A stretch of 9,360 nucleotides of DNA, taken from positions 1 to 9,360 of the forward strand of contig JBEEPT010000267.1 in NCBI GenBank assembly GCA_041190985.1, written 5' to 3'. This stretch comes from Malikia sp041190985 (GTDB taxonomy: Bacteria; Pseudomonadota; Gammaproteobacteria; Burkholderiales; Burkholderiaceae_C). The notes under the pieces were generated by a model, which made no database searches, was not told the origin of the DNA, and worked only from the letters and a program-made list of their open reading frames with translations. Shown piece after piece: positions 1 through 5,596 of this stretch (its first letter is position 1; every line of letters begins with the position of its first letter). The position numbers were made by a program, and so were the translations under genes.

Positions 1-8
1 GGGCGCCG

Positions 9-257
9 ATGCCCGAGGGCAAGGCCACCGACACCGCGGCGCCGTTTGCCCAGGCGGCCACGCCGGCCCCGGCCCCAGCACCCACTCCGGCCCAGGCCGA
101 GATCGCCGTCCAGAAGACGGAGCAGGACACGCTCGACACCGAGGCCACGCGGCGCACGGAGCAGACCAAGCGGCGCGGCCGAGGGCTCAGCGCATTCCTC
201 ACGAGCGGCTGGCAGGGCGTGCAGCAGAGCGCGCTGTCGAAGCTGCTGGGGGCTTAG
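9..257 (+). CDS. Small phage protein upstream of portal (unknown function)
   Basis: An 82-residue reading when started at the first ATG in the window. The frame is open back to position 3, so the true start may lie upstream and the gene may be truncated here. The N-terminal third is low-complexity Ala/Pro (repeated AP between residues about 15 and 28), followed by a charged, probably helical stretch rich in T, E, Q and R. The C-terminus carries basic RRGRG, then LSAFLTSG and a terminal SKLLGA. A tail of the type 'basic patch, S-x-LLTSG, ..., LLG' recurs in small proteins encoded near terminase and portal genes of podoviruses and related phages. That is a remembered resemblance, not a search result. 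Function is unknown; a minor head-assembly role is possible. The gene ends one base before the next ATG, so it is probably co-translated with it. Confidence is good that it is coding, low for the start. Confidence 0.7.
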   Translation: MPEGKATDTAAPFAQAATPAPAPAPTPAQAEIAVQKTEQDTLDTEATRRTEQTKRRGRGLSAFLTSGWQGVQQSALSKLLGA

Positions 258-258
258 C

Positions 259-477
259 ATGACGATCGTCATCGAACCATTCTTCGACAGCGAGCTAGTC
301 AGGGACGCCGCAATCGTGCTGAGCGCCGCCAAGGATGAGGCCTTCGACGAGGTCTTTGTCATCGGCCGCGACGCCGATGGAGCGCTCCACTTGCTCGGCA
401 CGCACGGGGCTGACAGGTCCACGCTGATGGCTGCCGAGGCCATCCAGATGCTTGTCCGAGGCGACTTCGCAGCGTGA
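259..477 (+). CDS. Small hypothetical phage protein, 72 aa
   Basis: The ATG at 259 follows the previous stop (255-257) by one base, and a G-run at 248-252 can serve as a weak ribosome binding site. The product is acidic with alternating hydrophobic stretches. A probable beta-hairpin reads VFVIGRDADGALHLLGT (residues about 32-48), followed by a helix near the C-terminus (MAAEAIQMLV). The pattern 'VIG-x-D-x-DG-(hydrophobic), then a short gap and a helix' resembles small proteins often found near phage terminase or portal genes and in bacterial genomes, but their function is not established and I assign none. The same frame is open further upstream (from 46), but that part is an Arg/Pro-rich shadow of the preceding gene. 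It lies between the preceding small gene and the portal gene in the same operon. Confidence 0.7.
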   Translation: MTIVIEPFFDSELVRDAAIVLSAAKDEAFDEVFVIGRDADGALHLLGTHGADRSTLMAAEAIQMLVRGDFAA

Positions 478-487
478 CCCGCGCCTG

Positions 488-2065
488 ATGGCTGACCCCA
501 CCTCTGACAAGATCGAGCGCCTGTGCGAGCGCTCGAAGAAGGCCTGGGCCCGCGCCAGCCTCCAGCACCAGGCGCTGCGCGAGGCCTACCGCTGGCTGAT
601 CCCGCTGCGCTACCTGGAGATGGTCGCCGGCGGCCAGGACACGTCCAAGCAGGGCGCCTACGACCATCTGTACGACCCGGTCGGGATGCAGGCCCTGGCC
701 GACGGCGCCAGCCAGATCGCCGAGGCGCTGCACCCCTGGGATCAGGTCTGGGCTCGATGGGTGCCGCGCACTGGGATCGACAAGAAGATCAAGCAGGAGG
801 CCGAGCGGTACGCCAACTACATCACCGAGCAGTGCACCGCGCTCCTGAACCGCTCCAATTTCGACGGCGCCGCGGTGTCCGCGCACAAGGAGTTCCTGCT
901 CGGCACCGGCTTCCTGCTGGGCGACCGCGACCCGGCCGACGACAGCCGCATCCGCTGGACCGCGACCCCGGCCTACCAGTGGGCGATCGAGGCCGACATC
1001 GCCGGCCGGATCCAGGCCTCGTTCCGCAAGATCAAGACCCGGGCCCGCGATCTCGACGCTTCCGTGCCGGGCGGCACATGGTCGGAGCAGGCCAGGGGCT
1101 TCCAGAAGGACAAGCCGGACACCGAGATCGAGTACGAGATGGCGATCCACTGGCTGCCGCAGGAGCAGCGCTGGGCCGTCTGCTGGTACGAGACGCAGGC
1201 CAAGCACGAGATTCGCGAGCAGGTCGAGCTGACCTCGCCGCTGATCTGCTACCGCGCCGGGCTGGTCGCAGGGCAGGCCTGGGGCGATGGGCCGGGGCTG
1301 CAGGCGCTGCCGGACGTCAAGGTCGCCAACACGGTGGTCGAGCTCGTGTTGCGGAACGCGGCCCTCGCCGTGAACGGCATGTACAACGTCGCCGACGACG
1401 GCGTGGTCAACCCGAACAACATCGTGATCCGCCCGGGCGCTGTCCTCGTACACGGCGCCGGCAAGGACAACGGCCTGCGACCGGTCGAGCGCGCGGGCGA
1501 CTTCGACGTTTCCCAGCTCGTGCTCAACGACCTGCGGGTCAACATCCGCCGCGCGCTCTACGTGCTCCGGATCGAGGAGCGCGACATGACGGCCGAGGAG
1601 TACCGCGGCCGCCTGGCGCAGCAGATGCGCGAGCAGCGCGGGGTCTACGGCCAGCTGAAGAACGAGTTCGTCGAGCAGGTGATGCGCCGGGTGCTCGACC
1701 TCGCTGTGCAGATCGGCACGGTGCAGGACGATGCCGGGTTCGAGAAGCTGGCCCAGGTGGAGCTGACCGGCCCGCTGGCGGCCGATGTGCGGGGCCTGGA
1801 GGTCGAGCGCTTCCATGCCGCGCACCAGGACATCGTCGCCACGGTGGGGCCGGAGATCGCCACCGGTGCCGTGAAGCTCGAGGAGTTCGTCGGCTGGGTG
1901 GTCGAGCAGCGCCACGCCAACCCGGACCTGTTCCGGACCAAGCCGGAGCTGATCGCCCTGGCCAAGGAGATCCAGGAGATGGTGGCCCAGGCCCAGGCGG
2001 CCGAGCAGATGGCCAACCAGCCGCCGCCGGCCGAGCAACCCCAGCCGCCGCCGGGGATGGCATGA
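488..2065 (+). CDS. Portal protein (head-tail connector)
   Basis: A 525-residue protein of the podoviral head-tail connector family. It forms the dodecameric ring at the unique capsid vertex through which DNA is packaged and ejected. Length matches the family (roughly 500-560 aa). The N-terminal helical region has a tryptophan-rich segment leading to YRWLIPL (residues about 34-40). It is followed by HLYDPVGMQALADGASQ (about 60-76), the typical 'D-x-G-x-x-A-x-x-x-L-A-S/Q-x-L' portal signature. The middle has the stem/wing motif GDGPGLQALPDVKVAN (about 266-281). The C-terminus is a Gln/Ala helix ending in a Pro/Gln-rich tail (PPPAEQPQPPP), probably disordered. I chose ATG 488, 10 bp after the preceding stop. 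A TTG at 452 would add 12 residues and overlap the preceding gene by 26 nt. Neither has a convincing ribosome binding site. The stop overlaps the next start (ATGA). Confidence 0.93.
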   Translation: MADPTSDKIERLCERSKKAWARASLQHQALREAYRWLIPLRYLEMVAGGQDTSKQGAYDHLYDPVGMQALADGASQIAEALHPWDQVWARWVPRTGIDKKIKQEAERYANYITEQCTALLNRSNFDGAAVSAHKEFLLGTGFLLGDRDPADDSRIRWTATPAYQWAIEADIAGRIQASFRKIKTRARDLDASVPGGTWSEQARGFQKDKPDTEIEYEMAIHWLPQEQRWAVCWYETQAKHEIREQVELTSPLICYRAGLVAGQAWGDGPGLQALPDVKVANTVVELVLRNAALAVNGMYNVADDGVVNPNNIVIRPGAVLVHGAGKDNGLRPVERAGDFDVSQLVLNDLRVNIRRALYVLRIEERDMTAEEYRGRLAQQMREQRGVYGQLKNEFVEQVMRRVLDLAVQIGTVQDDAGFEKLAQVELTGPLAADVRGLEVERFHAAHQDIVATVGPEIATGAVKLEEFVGWVVEQRHANPDLFRTKPELIALAKEIQEMVAQAQAAEQMANQPPPAEQPQPPPGMA

Positions 2066-2298
2066 GCTGGCCCGACCTCGAGCCCGTCACGCCTGACGGC
2101 AAGCCGAGCGAGCTGTCTCGGTCCTACGCGCGGACATTCGCCAACCCAAACGGCGAGGCGGTGATGGCCGACCTGCGCCGCCGCTTTCTCGACCGCGAGG
2201 TGCCGCCCTCAGCAAGCGACGCCGAGCTGCGCCACCATGAGGGGGCGCGCAGCGTGGTGCGAGCCATCCTGAGACAGATCGAGCAGGGGCAGAAATGA
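2062..2298 (+). CDS. Bbp19-like small phage protein
   Basis: A 78-residue protein that starts inside the portal stop codon (ATGA, 2062-2065), so it is translationally coupled to the portal. It carries two conserved-looking blocks. One is YARTFANPNGEAVMADLRRRF (residues 22-42; 'FA-x-P-x-G-x-x-V-L/M-A-D-L-x-x-x-F'), and the other is a C-terminal helix HHEGARSVVRAILRQI (58-73; 'EG-x-R-x-V-V-x-x-I'). This pair is characteristic of the family named after Bbp19 of Bordetella phage BPP-1, whose members sit between portal and scaffold in many phages. The family's role is not firmly known; the position suggests head assembly or vertex completion. The family assignment rests on recognising this pattern by eye. 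The stop overlaps the next gene's ATG in the same ATGA arrangement. Confidence 0.85.
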   Translation: MSWPDLEPVTPDGKPSELSRSYARTFANPNGEAVMADLRRRFLDREVPPSASDAELRHHEGARSVVRAILRQIEQGQK

Positions 2299-2513
2299 TC
2301 GACCATCGATCGGACTGTGCGATGAATAACGGGCCGGCATTGCCCGTCGGGGAATGCGATTGCGGCGCGCAGGGCCGCATGTCGGCAGTAGAAATGCGCT
2401 TGGCTTGTCTGCATCTCATTGCCGAGAAGTATGCGGTCATCGACAGATTGAACGTCGATGACGTGATCCTGACGGCTGCCAAGCTCGTTCTGTTCGTGGA
2501 GACCGGATCGTAA
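2295..2513 (+). CDS. Small cysteine-containing hypothetical protein, 72 aa
   Basis: The ATG at 2295 overlaps the preceding stop (ATGA) and the TAA stop shares one base with the scaffold start (TAATG), so the frame is tightly embedded in the operon. The N-terminus has Cys8, Cys21 and Cys23 in the setting C-(A)-M-N-N-G-P-A-L-P-V-G-E-C-D-C-G. This resembles a 'C-x-x-H-N-x-P-A-x-P-x-x-P-C-D-C-G' motif I remember from other small phage proteins, where Cys and His could bind metal. The usual His is Asn here, so metal binding is doubtful. The C-terminal half (MSAVEMRLACLHLIAE... VILTAAKLVLFVETGS) is predicted helical. By hand count GC is about 58% (126 of 219), clearly lower than the flanking genes. 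That suggests a gene acquired separately (a 'moron') or one under different codon pressure. Function unknown. Confidence 0.7.
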   Translation: MIDHRSDCAMNNGPALPVGECDCGAQGRMSAVEMRLACLHLIAEKYAVIDRLNVDDVILTAAKLVLFVETGS

Positions 2514-3358
2514 TGAGCGAGGAGAATGCGGGCGAGAACGCCCCGGGCGGCGACACCATCAGCGCCGCGCCGCAGCCGCCCGAGTGGCTGGGCGGGGACA
2601 CCAAGTTCTGGGACGGCGAGAAGGGCGAGGTTCGCGCCGAGGACATCCACAAGTCCTACCGCGAGGTGCAGTCGCTCATCGGCCGCCGGGTCGGCGACCT
2701 CTCGGCCGACGCCAGGCGCAAGCTGGCCGAATCTCTGCCGGACGAGATGCGCGCCACCTGGGACGCCGAGACCCGGGCCAAGCTGCTCGAGGATCCGGAG
2801 TTCATCGACCCGCTCAAGGCGAGGTGGGCCGAGGAGAACAAGCCCGCGGGCGCGCCGGAAAGCTACGCCCCGCCGGAAGGGCTCGACCTCGACACCGACA
2901 GCCCGCTGCTGGGCGAGTTCGGCGAGCTGGCCCGGAAGTTCAACCTGCCGCAGGAGCAGTATGCCGAGCTGGTGGCGTTCGGGGTCAAGATGCTCGACCC
3001 CTACACCAGCGGGCTCGACGAGGAGGGGCTGAAGAAGGCCCTGGGCGCCGACCTGCCGGACCGGGCCAAGATCGTCACCAACCGGGTCAAGTCCTTGGCC
3101 GGCGAGCACGCCGACATCTTCCTGAGCGAGTTGAAGTCGCCCTCGTCGTTCCTGGCGGTGGAGGCGCTGCTGAAGGCCAATGCCTCCAAGCCGCTGGCGC
3201 TGGAGCCGGGCGCGGCCCCCTCTGTCGTCACCGAGGCCGAGCTGAAGCAGATGATGGCCGACCCGCGGTATTGCGACCCGTACAAGCGCGACCCGACCTT
3301 CGAGGCCAAGGTGAACGAAGGTTGGCGCAAGCTCTACGGCGACACGATCCGCGCATAA
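2513..3358 (+). CDS. Capsid assembly scaffolding protein
   Basis: A 281-residue acidic, helix-rich protein immediately upstream of the major capsid gene, the usual place of a scaffold. The scaffold guides capsid protein into procapsids and is then removed or degraded. The N-terminus is low-complexity (EENAGENAPGGD... PQPPEWLGG). Next comes the recurrent phage scaffold pattern of 'W-x-x-x-K-x-D/E-P-L-x-A-R-W-AEENKPAGAPESYAPPEG' (ESYAPPEG near residue 118) and an FNLPQEQYAELV helix (about 143-154). The C-terminus has a basic/aromatic region (PRYCDPYKRDP... VNEGWRKLYGD) of the kind scaffolds use to contact the shell. The overall design matches the T7 gp9-like/podoviral scaffold group. Start ATG 2513 shares a base with the preceding TAA and has a GTGGAG element at 2496-2501. 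No protease domain is seen, so any maturation protease must lie elsewhere or be absent. Confidence 0.85.
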   Translation: MSEENAGENAPGGDTISAAPQPPEWLGGDTKFWDGEKGEVRAEDIHKSYREVQSLIGRRVGDLSADARRKLAESLPDEMRATWDAETRAKLLEDPEFIDPLKARWAEENKPAGAPESYAPPEGLDLDTDSPLLGEFGELARKFNLPQEQYAELVAFGVKMLDPYTSGLDEEGLKKALGADLPDRAKIVTNRVKSLAGEHADIFLSELKSPSSFLAVEALLKANASKPLALEPGAAPSVVTEAELKQMMADPRYCDPYKRDPTFEAKVNEGWRKLYGDTIRA

Positions 3359-3520
3359 CGCGCCGTCACTGACGGTGCAGCGCCACCCGAAATAACGTCG
3401 CGCCCGCATCCTCTGCGGGGGATGAGGAGAACCGCGTGACCCGCGGCCCGGCTACGCCCGCACTCGGCCCGCTGTCGGACAACCGCGACCGGATGCTCAA
3501 CGCCAATCGAGGCGCAGAGC
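3359..3520 (+). promoter_or_regulatory. 162-bp non-coding leader of the capsid gene
   Basis: This is the longest gap in an otherwise packed operon. It contains an exact odd palindrome CCGTCA-C-TGACGG (3363-3375), which could form a 5-bp stem with a 3-nt loop. A second inverted repeat follows, CCCGCA (3403-3408) / TGCGGG (3414-3419), with a 5-nt loop. Neither is followed by a T-run, so neither looks like an intrinsic terminator. A strong Shine-Dalgarno-like GAGGAGA (3424-3430) stands about 90 nt before the capsid ATG, next to a 5-codon ATG...TGA frame (3422-3439) and a GTG at 3436. The capsid gene's own likely site is GAGG at 3509-3512. I see no convincing sigma-70 promoter. Inference: an mRNA leader that tunes capsid translation or marks an RNA-processing site. 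Confidence 0.45.
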
Positions 3521-4372
3521 ATGTCCACCACGATCGACACCGCCTTCACCAAGCAGTTCGAGGCCGAGGTCCATGTCGCGTTCCAGCGCAAGGGCTCGAA
3601 GCTGCGCGGCACGATCCGCACCAAGACCGTCAGCAACGCGAAGGATACCACGTTCCAGAAGTACGGGACGGGCTTCGCCAGCACCAAGCAGAAGCATGGT
3701 CTGGTGCAGGTGTCCGACATCGCGCACACCAACGTCACCGCGACCCTGGCCGACTACTACTTCGGCGAGTGGGTCGACAACCTCGACGAGCTGAAGACCA
3801 ACATCGACGAGCGGCAGCTCGCGGCCGAGGCCGGCGCCATGGCGCTTGGCCGCAAGACCGACGAGCTGATCATCGCGGCGCTCGACAGCCAGTCGACCAA
3901 CAGCACCACGATGGGCACGGCCAGCAAGGCCGCGTTCAAGAACTCGGTCCTGTCGAGCATCGGCAAGCTCAACGCCGCCGATGTCGACGACGACGGCGAG
4001 CGCTGGGGCTGGGTCAGCCCGGTCGGCTGGTCGTGGCTGATGCTGATCGACGAGTTCGTGCGCGCCGACTACATCGGCAACGACATGCTGCCGTGGAAGG
4101 GCGGCTTCATGCAGGTCAAGTACTGGGCCGGCGTGAAGTGGTGCCAGCACTCGGGGCTCAGCATCTCGTCCAACAATCGGACGATGCACCTCTACCACAA
4201 GAAGATCGCGGGTCACGCGATCGGGTCCGAGGCCAAGGCCGACATCACCTGGCACGGCGACCGGCAGGCGCACTTCATCGCCAACTCGATCTCCCAGGCG
4301 GCGGTGCTGATCGACGGCACGGCCGGCTGCAAGATGGTGCTGGACGAGTCCCAGGCGCTGGCGACCTCGTGA
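3521..4372 (+). CDS. Major capsid protein
   Basis: A 283-residue protein of the phage capsid family found in BPP-1-like podoviruses; these are HK97-fold shell proteins. The N-terminal half has the family's highly conserved blocks: VHVAFQRKGSKLRGTIRTK (about residues 17-35), TFQKYGTGFASTKQKHG (44-60), then TLADYYFGEWVDNLDELKT (75-93) and ALGRKTDELIIAALDS. The C-terminus has the equivalent of the conserved 'W-H-x-x-x-A-H-F-I/V-N-x-x-x-S-x-x-A-V-L-I-D-x-x-G' (ITWHGDRQAHFIANSISQAA, then VLIDGTAG) ending in a short ES... tail. Start ATG 3521 has GAGG eight bases upstream and gives the expected N-terminus. No N-terminal prosequence is evident, which fits assembly on a separate scaffold, encoded just upstream. 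The stop overlaps the next gene's ATG by one base (TGATG). Confidence 0.93.
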   Translation: MSTTIDTAFTKQFEAEVHVAFQRKGSKLRGTIRTKTVSNAKDTTFQKYGTGFASTKQKHGLVQVSDIAHTNVTATLADYYFGEWVDNLDELKTNIDERQLAAEAGAMALGRKTDELIIAALDSQSTNSTTMGTASKAAFKNSVLSSIGKLNAADVDDDGERWGWVSPVGWSWLMLIDEFVRADYIGNDMLPWKGGFMQVKYWAGVKWCQHSGLSISSNNRTMHLYHKKIAGHAIGSEAKADITWHGDRQAHFIANSISQAAVLIDGTAGCKMVLDESQALATS

Positions 4373-4659
4373 TGGTCGAGTACCTGGAGCGCAACGAACG
4401 ACGGGCGGAAACGTCCGTCGTCAACGCGATGGCCTACACCGACCGGAGCGCTGCGCTGGCCGACCTGCTCGCGCCTGGCTTCTTCGGGCCGACCAGCCGC
4501 ATCGATCTCGACGACATCGTCCTGCTCCGCGCCAGCGATGGGACGGCCTGGGCGGAGTGCGTCGGTTTCGATCACTCGACCGGCAAGAAGCGCCCGGTCC
4601 TGGCCCCGTTCCGCACCGATGTCTCCGAGCCCGCCCCGCAGCGCCGCAAGGCGGCATGA
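4372..4659 (+). CDS. Small protein after capsid gene, possible decoration protein
   Basis: A 95-residue protein whose ATG shares one base with the capsid stop (TGATG), so expression is likely coupled to capsid translation. It has an N-terminal charged stretch (EYLERNERRAE), an internal MAYTDRSAALADLL (residues 20-33), then a probable beta-rich core FFGPTSRIDLDDIVLLR (37-53) with a following strand TAWAECVG, and a basic/proline-rich tail (PAPQRRKAA). The internal MAYTD and the core align with the start and core of the next gene, suggesting distant paralogy. An internal in-frame ATG at 4429 would give 76 residues but lacks a close ribosome binding site. Position directly after the capsid gene suggests a capsid cement/decoration role, as for Bbp16 in BPP-1, but I see no sequence similarity to Bbp16. 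The function is inference only. Confidence 0.72.
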   Translation: MVEYLERNERRAETSVVNAMAYTDRSAALADLLAPGFFGPTSRIDLDDIVLLRASDGTAWAECVGFDHSTGKKRPVLAPFRTDVSEPAPQRRKAA

Positions 4660-4670
4660 GGTACTGAGCC

Positions 4671-4961
4671 ATGGCATACACCGACGCCAATCTGCTCCGC
4701 GGTGTCGATCTGGGCTACAACTGCAGCCTCTGGCTGTACGACACGCTCGACGCGGCAGCCACGGTCGACACCTCCGCCTACTTCACCGGCGAGGCGCTGA
4801 AGAAGCTCCGCAAGGGCGACATCATCCTGCGCCGGACGTGGGGCACCACGATCTACACCGGGACCGTCTCGACGGTGGGGCTCCATGTCGTGCTGACCAA
4901 CGACGGCACGACCGCCAACGTCACCGACGCCCTCGCTCTCACCATGACCGATACCGACTAG
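4671..4961 (+). CDS. Small virion-associated protein (decoration-like family)
   Basis: A 96-residue protein with a good ribosome binding site, GAGG at 4658-4661, nine bases before ATG 4671. It begins MAYTDANLLRG, then SLWLYDTLDAAATVDTSAYF (residues 19-38) and LRKGDIILRR (46-55). The rest alternates short Thr/Val-rich strands (TIYTGTVSTVGLHVVLTN) and is predicted all-beta. The pattern '(L)W-x-Y-x-(T)-x-D-x-x-A-T-V-x-T-x-x-Y-F-x(9-11)-G-D-I-I' is familiar from short phage proteins encoded beside capsid genes in many tailed phages. They are usually left as hypothetical, and a head-surface or vertex decoration role is plausible. The gene ends 56 bp before the tail tube gene. I am confident it is coding and only moderately confident about the virion role. 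Confidence 0.8.
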   Translation: MAYTDANLLRGVDLGYNCSLWLYDTLDAAATVDTSAYFTGEALKKLRKGDIILRRTWGTTIYTGTVSTVGLHVVLTNDGTTANVTDALALTMTDTD

Positions 4962-5017
4962 GACGCCGTTCTCCGCAGTGTGACGGCGCGGACATCGCGC
5001 CTGCCCTTGAGGTGTAG
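4962..5017 (+). promoter_or_regulatory. Structured 56-bp leader of tail tube gene
   Basis: A short gap with two inverted repeats that share bases and so could form alternative hairpins. The first is CGCCGT (4964-4969) with ACGGCG (4983-4988) and a 13-nt loop. The second is GGCGCG (4985-4990) with CGCGCC (4996-5001) and a 5-nt loop. No T-run follows, so it is not an obvious intrinsic terminator. The ribosome binding site GAGG (5009-5012) lies just after the second hairpin, five bases before ATG 5018. Inference: RNA structure that may lower or time tail-gene translation relative to capsid, or an RNase processing site between head and tail modules. Confidence 0.4.
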
Positions 5018-5596
5018 ATGCCCGACCGTCACACCATTGCGAACATGGCCCTGGGGAGACTCGGGGCCAGTCGCATTCAGAGCTTCAGCGACGGCACGGT
5101 GCAGAGCGACCTCTGCCGCGACCACTACGACCAGTGCGTGCGCGAGTGCCTGGAAGATCACCCCTGGAACTTCGCCGAGGCCGCCGTCGCCCTGTCGCAA
5201 GACGCGACCGCGGCCCGGCCCGACTACTCGTTCTCCTACGAGGTCCCGGTCGATTGCTTGGCGCCGCGCTGGCTGATGCGCGCCGACGGCAGCCCGGCCG
5301 GCCCCGGCTACCCGTACCGGATCGGCAAGAGCAAGCTCTGCACCGACCTCGACGGGGCGTGGCTGGTCTACACCTACAAGGCGCCGGAGCACCGTTTCTC
5401 GCCGCTGTTCGTGGCGGCGCTGCACCACCTGCTGGCCGCCCGCCTGGCGGGGCCGATCACCGAGACCGAGACCAAGGCGCAGTATGAGCAGGCGCTCTAT
5501 GAGCGCACCCTGGCCCGGGCCCGCACCCGCAACAGCCAGCAGGACACGCCCGAGCAGTTCGACACGTCGACGCTGATCGCGGTGCACCACGGGTGA
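5018..5596 (+). CDS. Tail tubular protein A-like head-tail adaptor
   Basis: A 192-residue protein of the T7 gp11 (tail tubular A)-type family, whose ring sits under the portal and links it to the nozzle. Recognisable elements are ANMALGRLGASRIQSFSD (residues 8-25), CRDHYDQCVRECLEDHPWNFA (33-53; the family hallmark 'C-x-x-x-Y-x-x-x-R-x-x-x-L-x-x-H-P-W-N-F-A'), and FSYEVPVDCLAPR (72-84; 'Y-x-Y-x-x-P-x-D-C-L-R'). Next comes VYTYKAPEHRFSPLFVAALHH (117-137), followed by LLAARLAGPIT. The C-terminus ends with an Arg/Gln-rich helix. Start ATG 5018 has a good GAGG at 5009-5012. The gene overlaps the next by 4 nt (GTGA), and its partner, the nozzle protein, is that next gene, exactly as in T7 (gp11-gp12). 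Confidence 0.9.
   Translation: MPDRHTIANMALGRLGASRIQSFSDGTVQSDLCRDHYDQCVRECLEDHPWNFAEAAVALSQDATAARPDYSFSYEVPVDCLAPRWLMRADGSPAGPGYPYRIGKSKLCTDLDGAWLVYTYKAPEHRFSPLFVAALHHLLAARLAGPITETETKAQYEQALYERTLARARTRNSQQDTPEQFDTSTLIAVHHG

Noticed and set aside
359..2038. A 559-codon open frame on the - strand across the portal gene
   Set aside because: Composition is Leu/Gly/Arg/Asp/His-rich (for example repeated GLGL, LLGR), typical of the reverse complement of GC-rich coding DNA. The + strand protein has clear portal motifs.
523..2061. A long + frame overlapping the portal, continuous with the Bbp19-like gene
   Set aside because: Translation before 2062 is Arg/Pro/Gly-rich shadow. The real gene starts at the ATGA overlap.
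3403..3420. Hairpin CCCGCA/TGCGGG as an intrinsic terminator after the scaffold gene
   Set aside because: The stem is short and followed by GGATGAGG rather than a T-run. Termination before the capsid gene would also be odd in a late operon.
3436..4371. A GTG-started + frame running through the capsid gene into the next small gene, with GAGGAGA in front
   Set aside because: The part over the capsid gene is Arg/Gly/His-rich nonsense in the +2 phase. Only its last portion, from ATG 4372, looks like a real protein.
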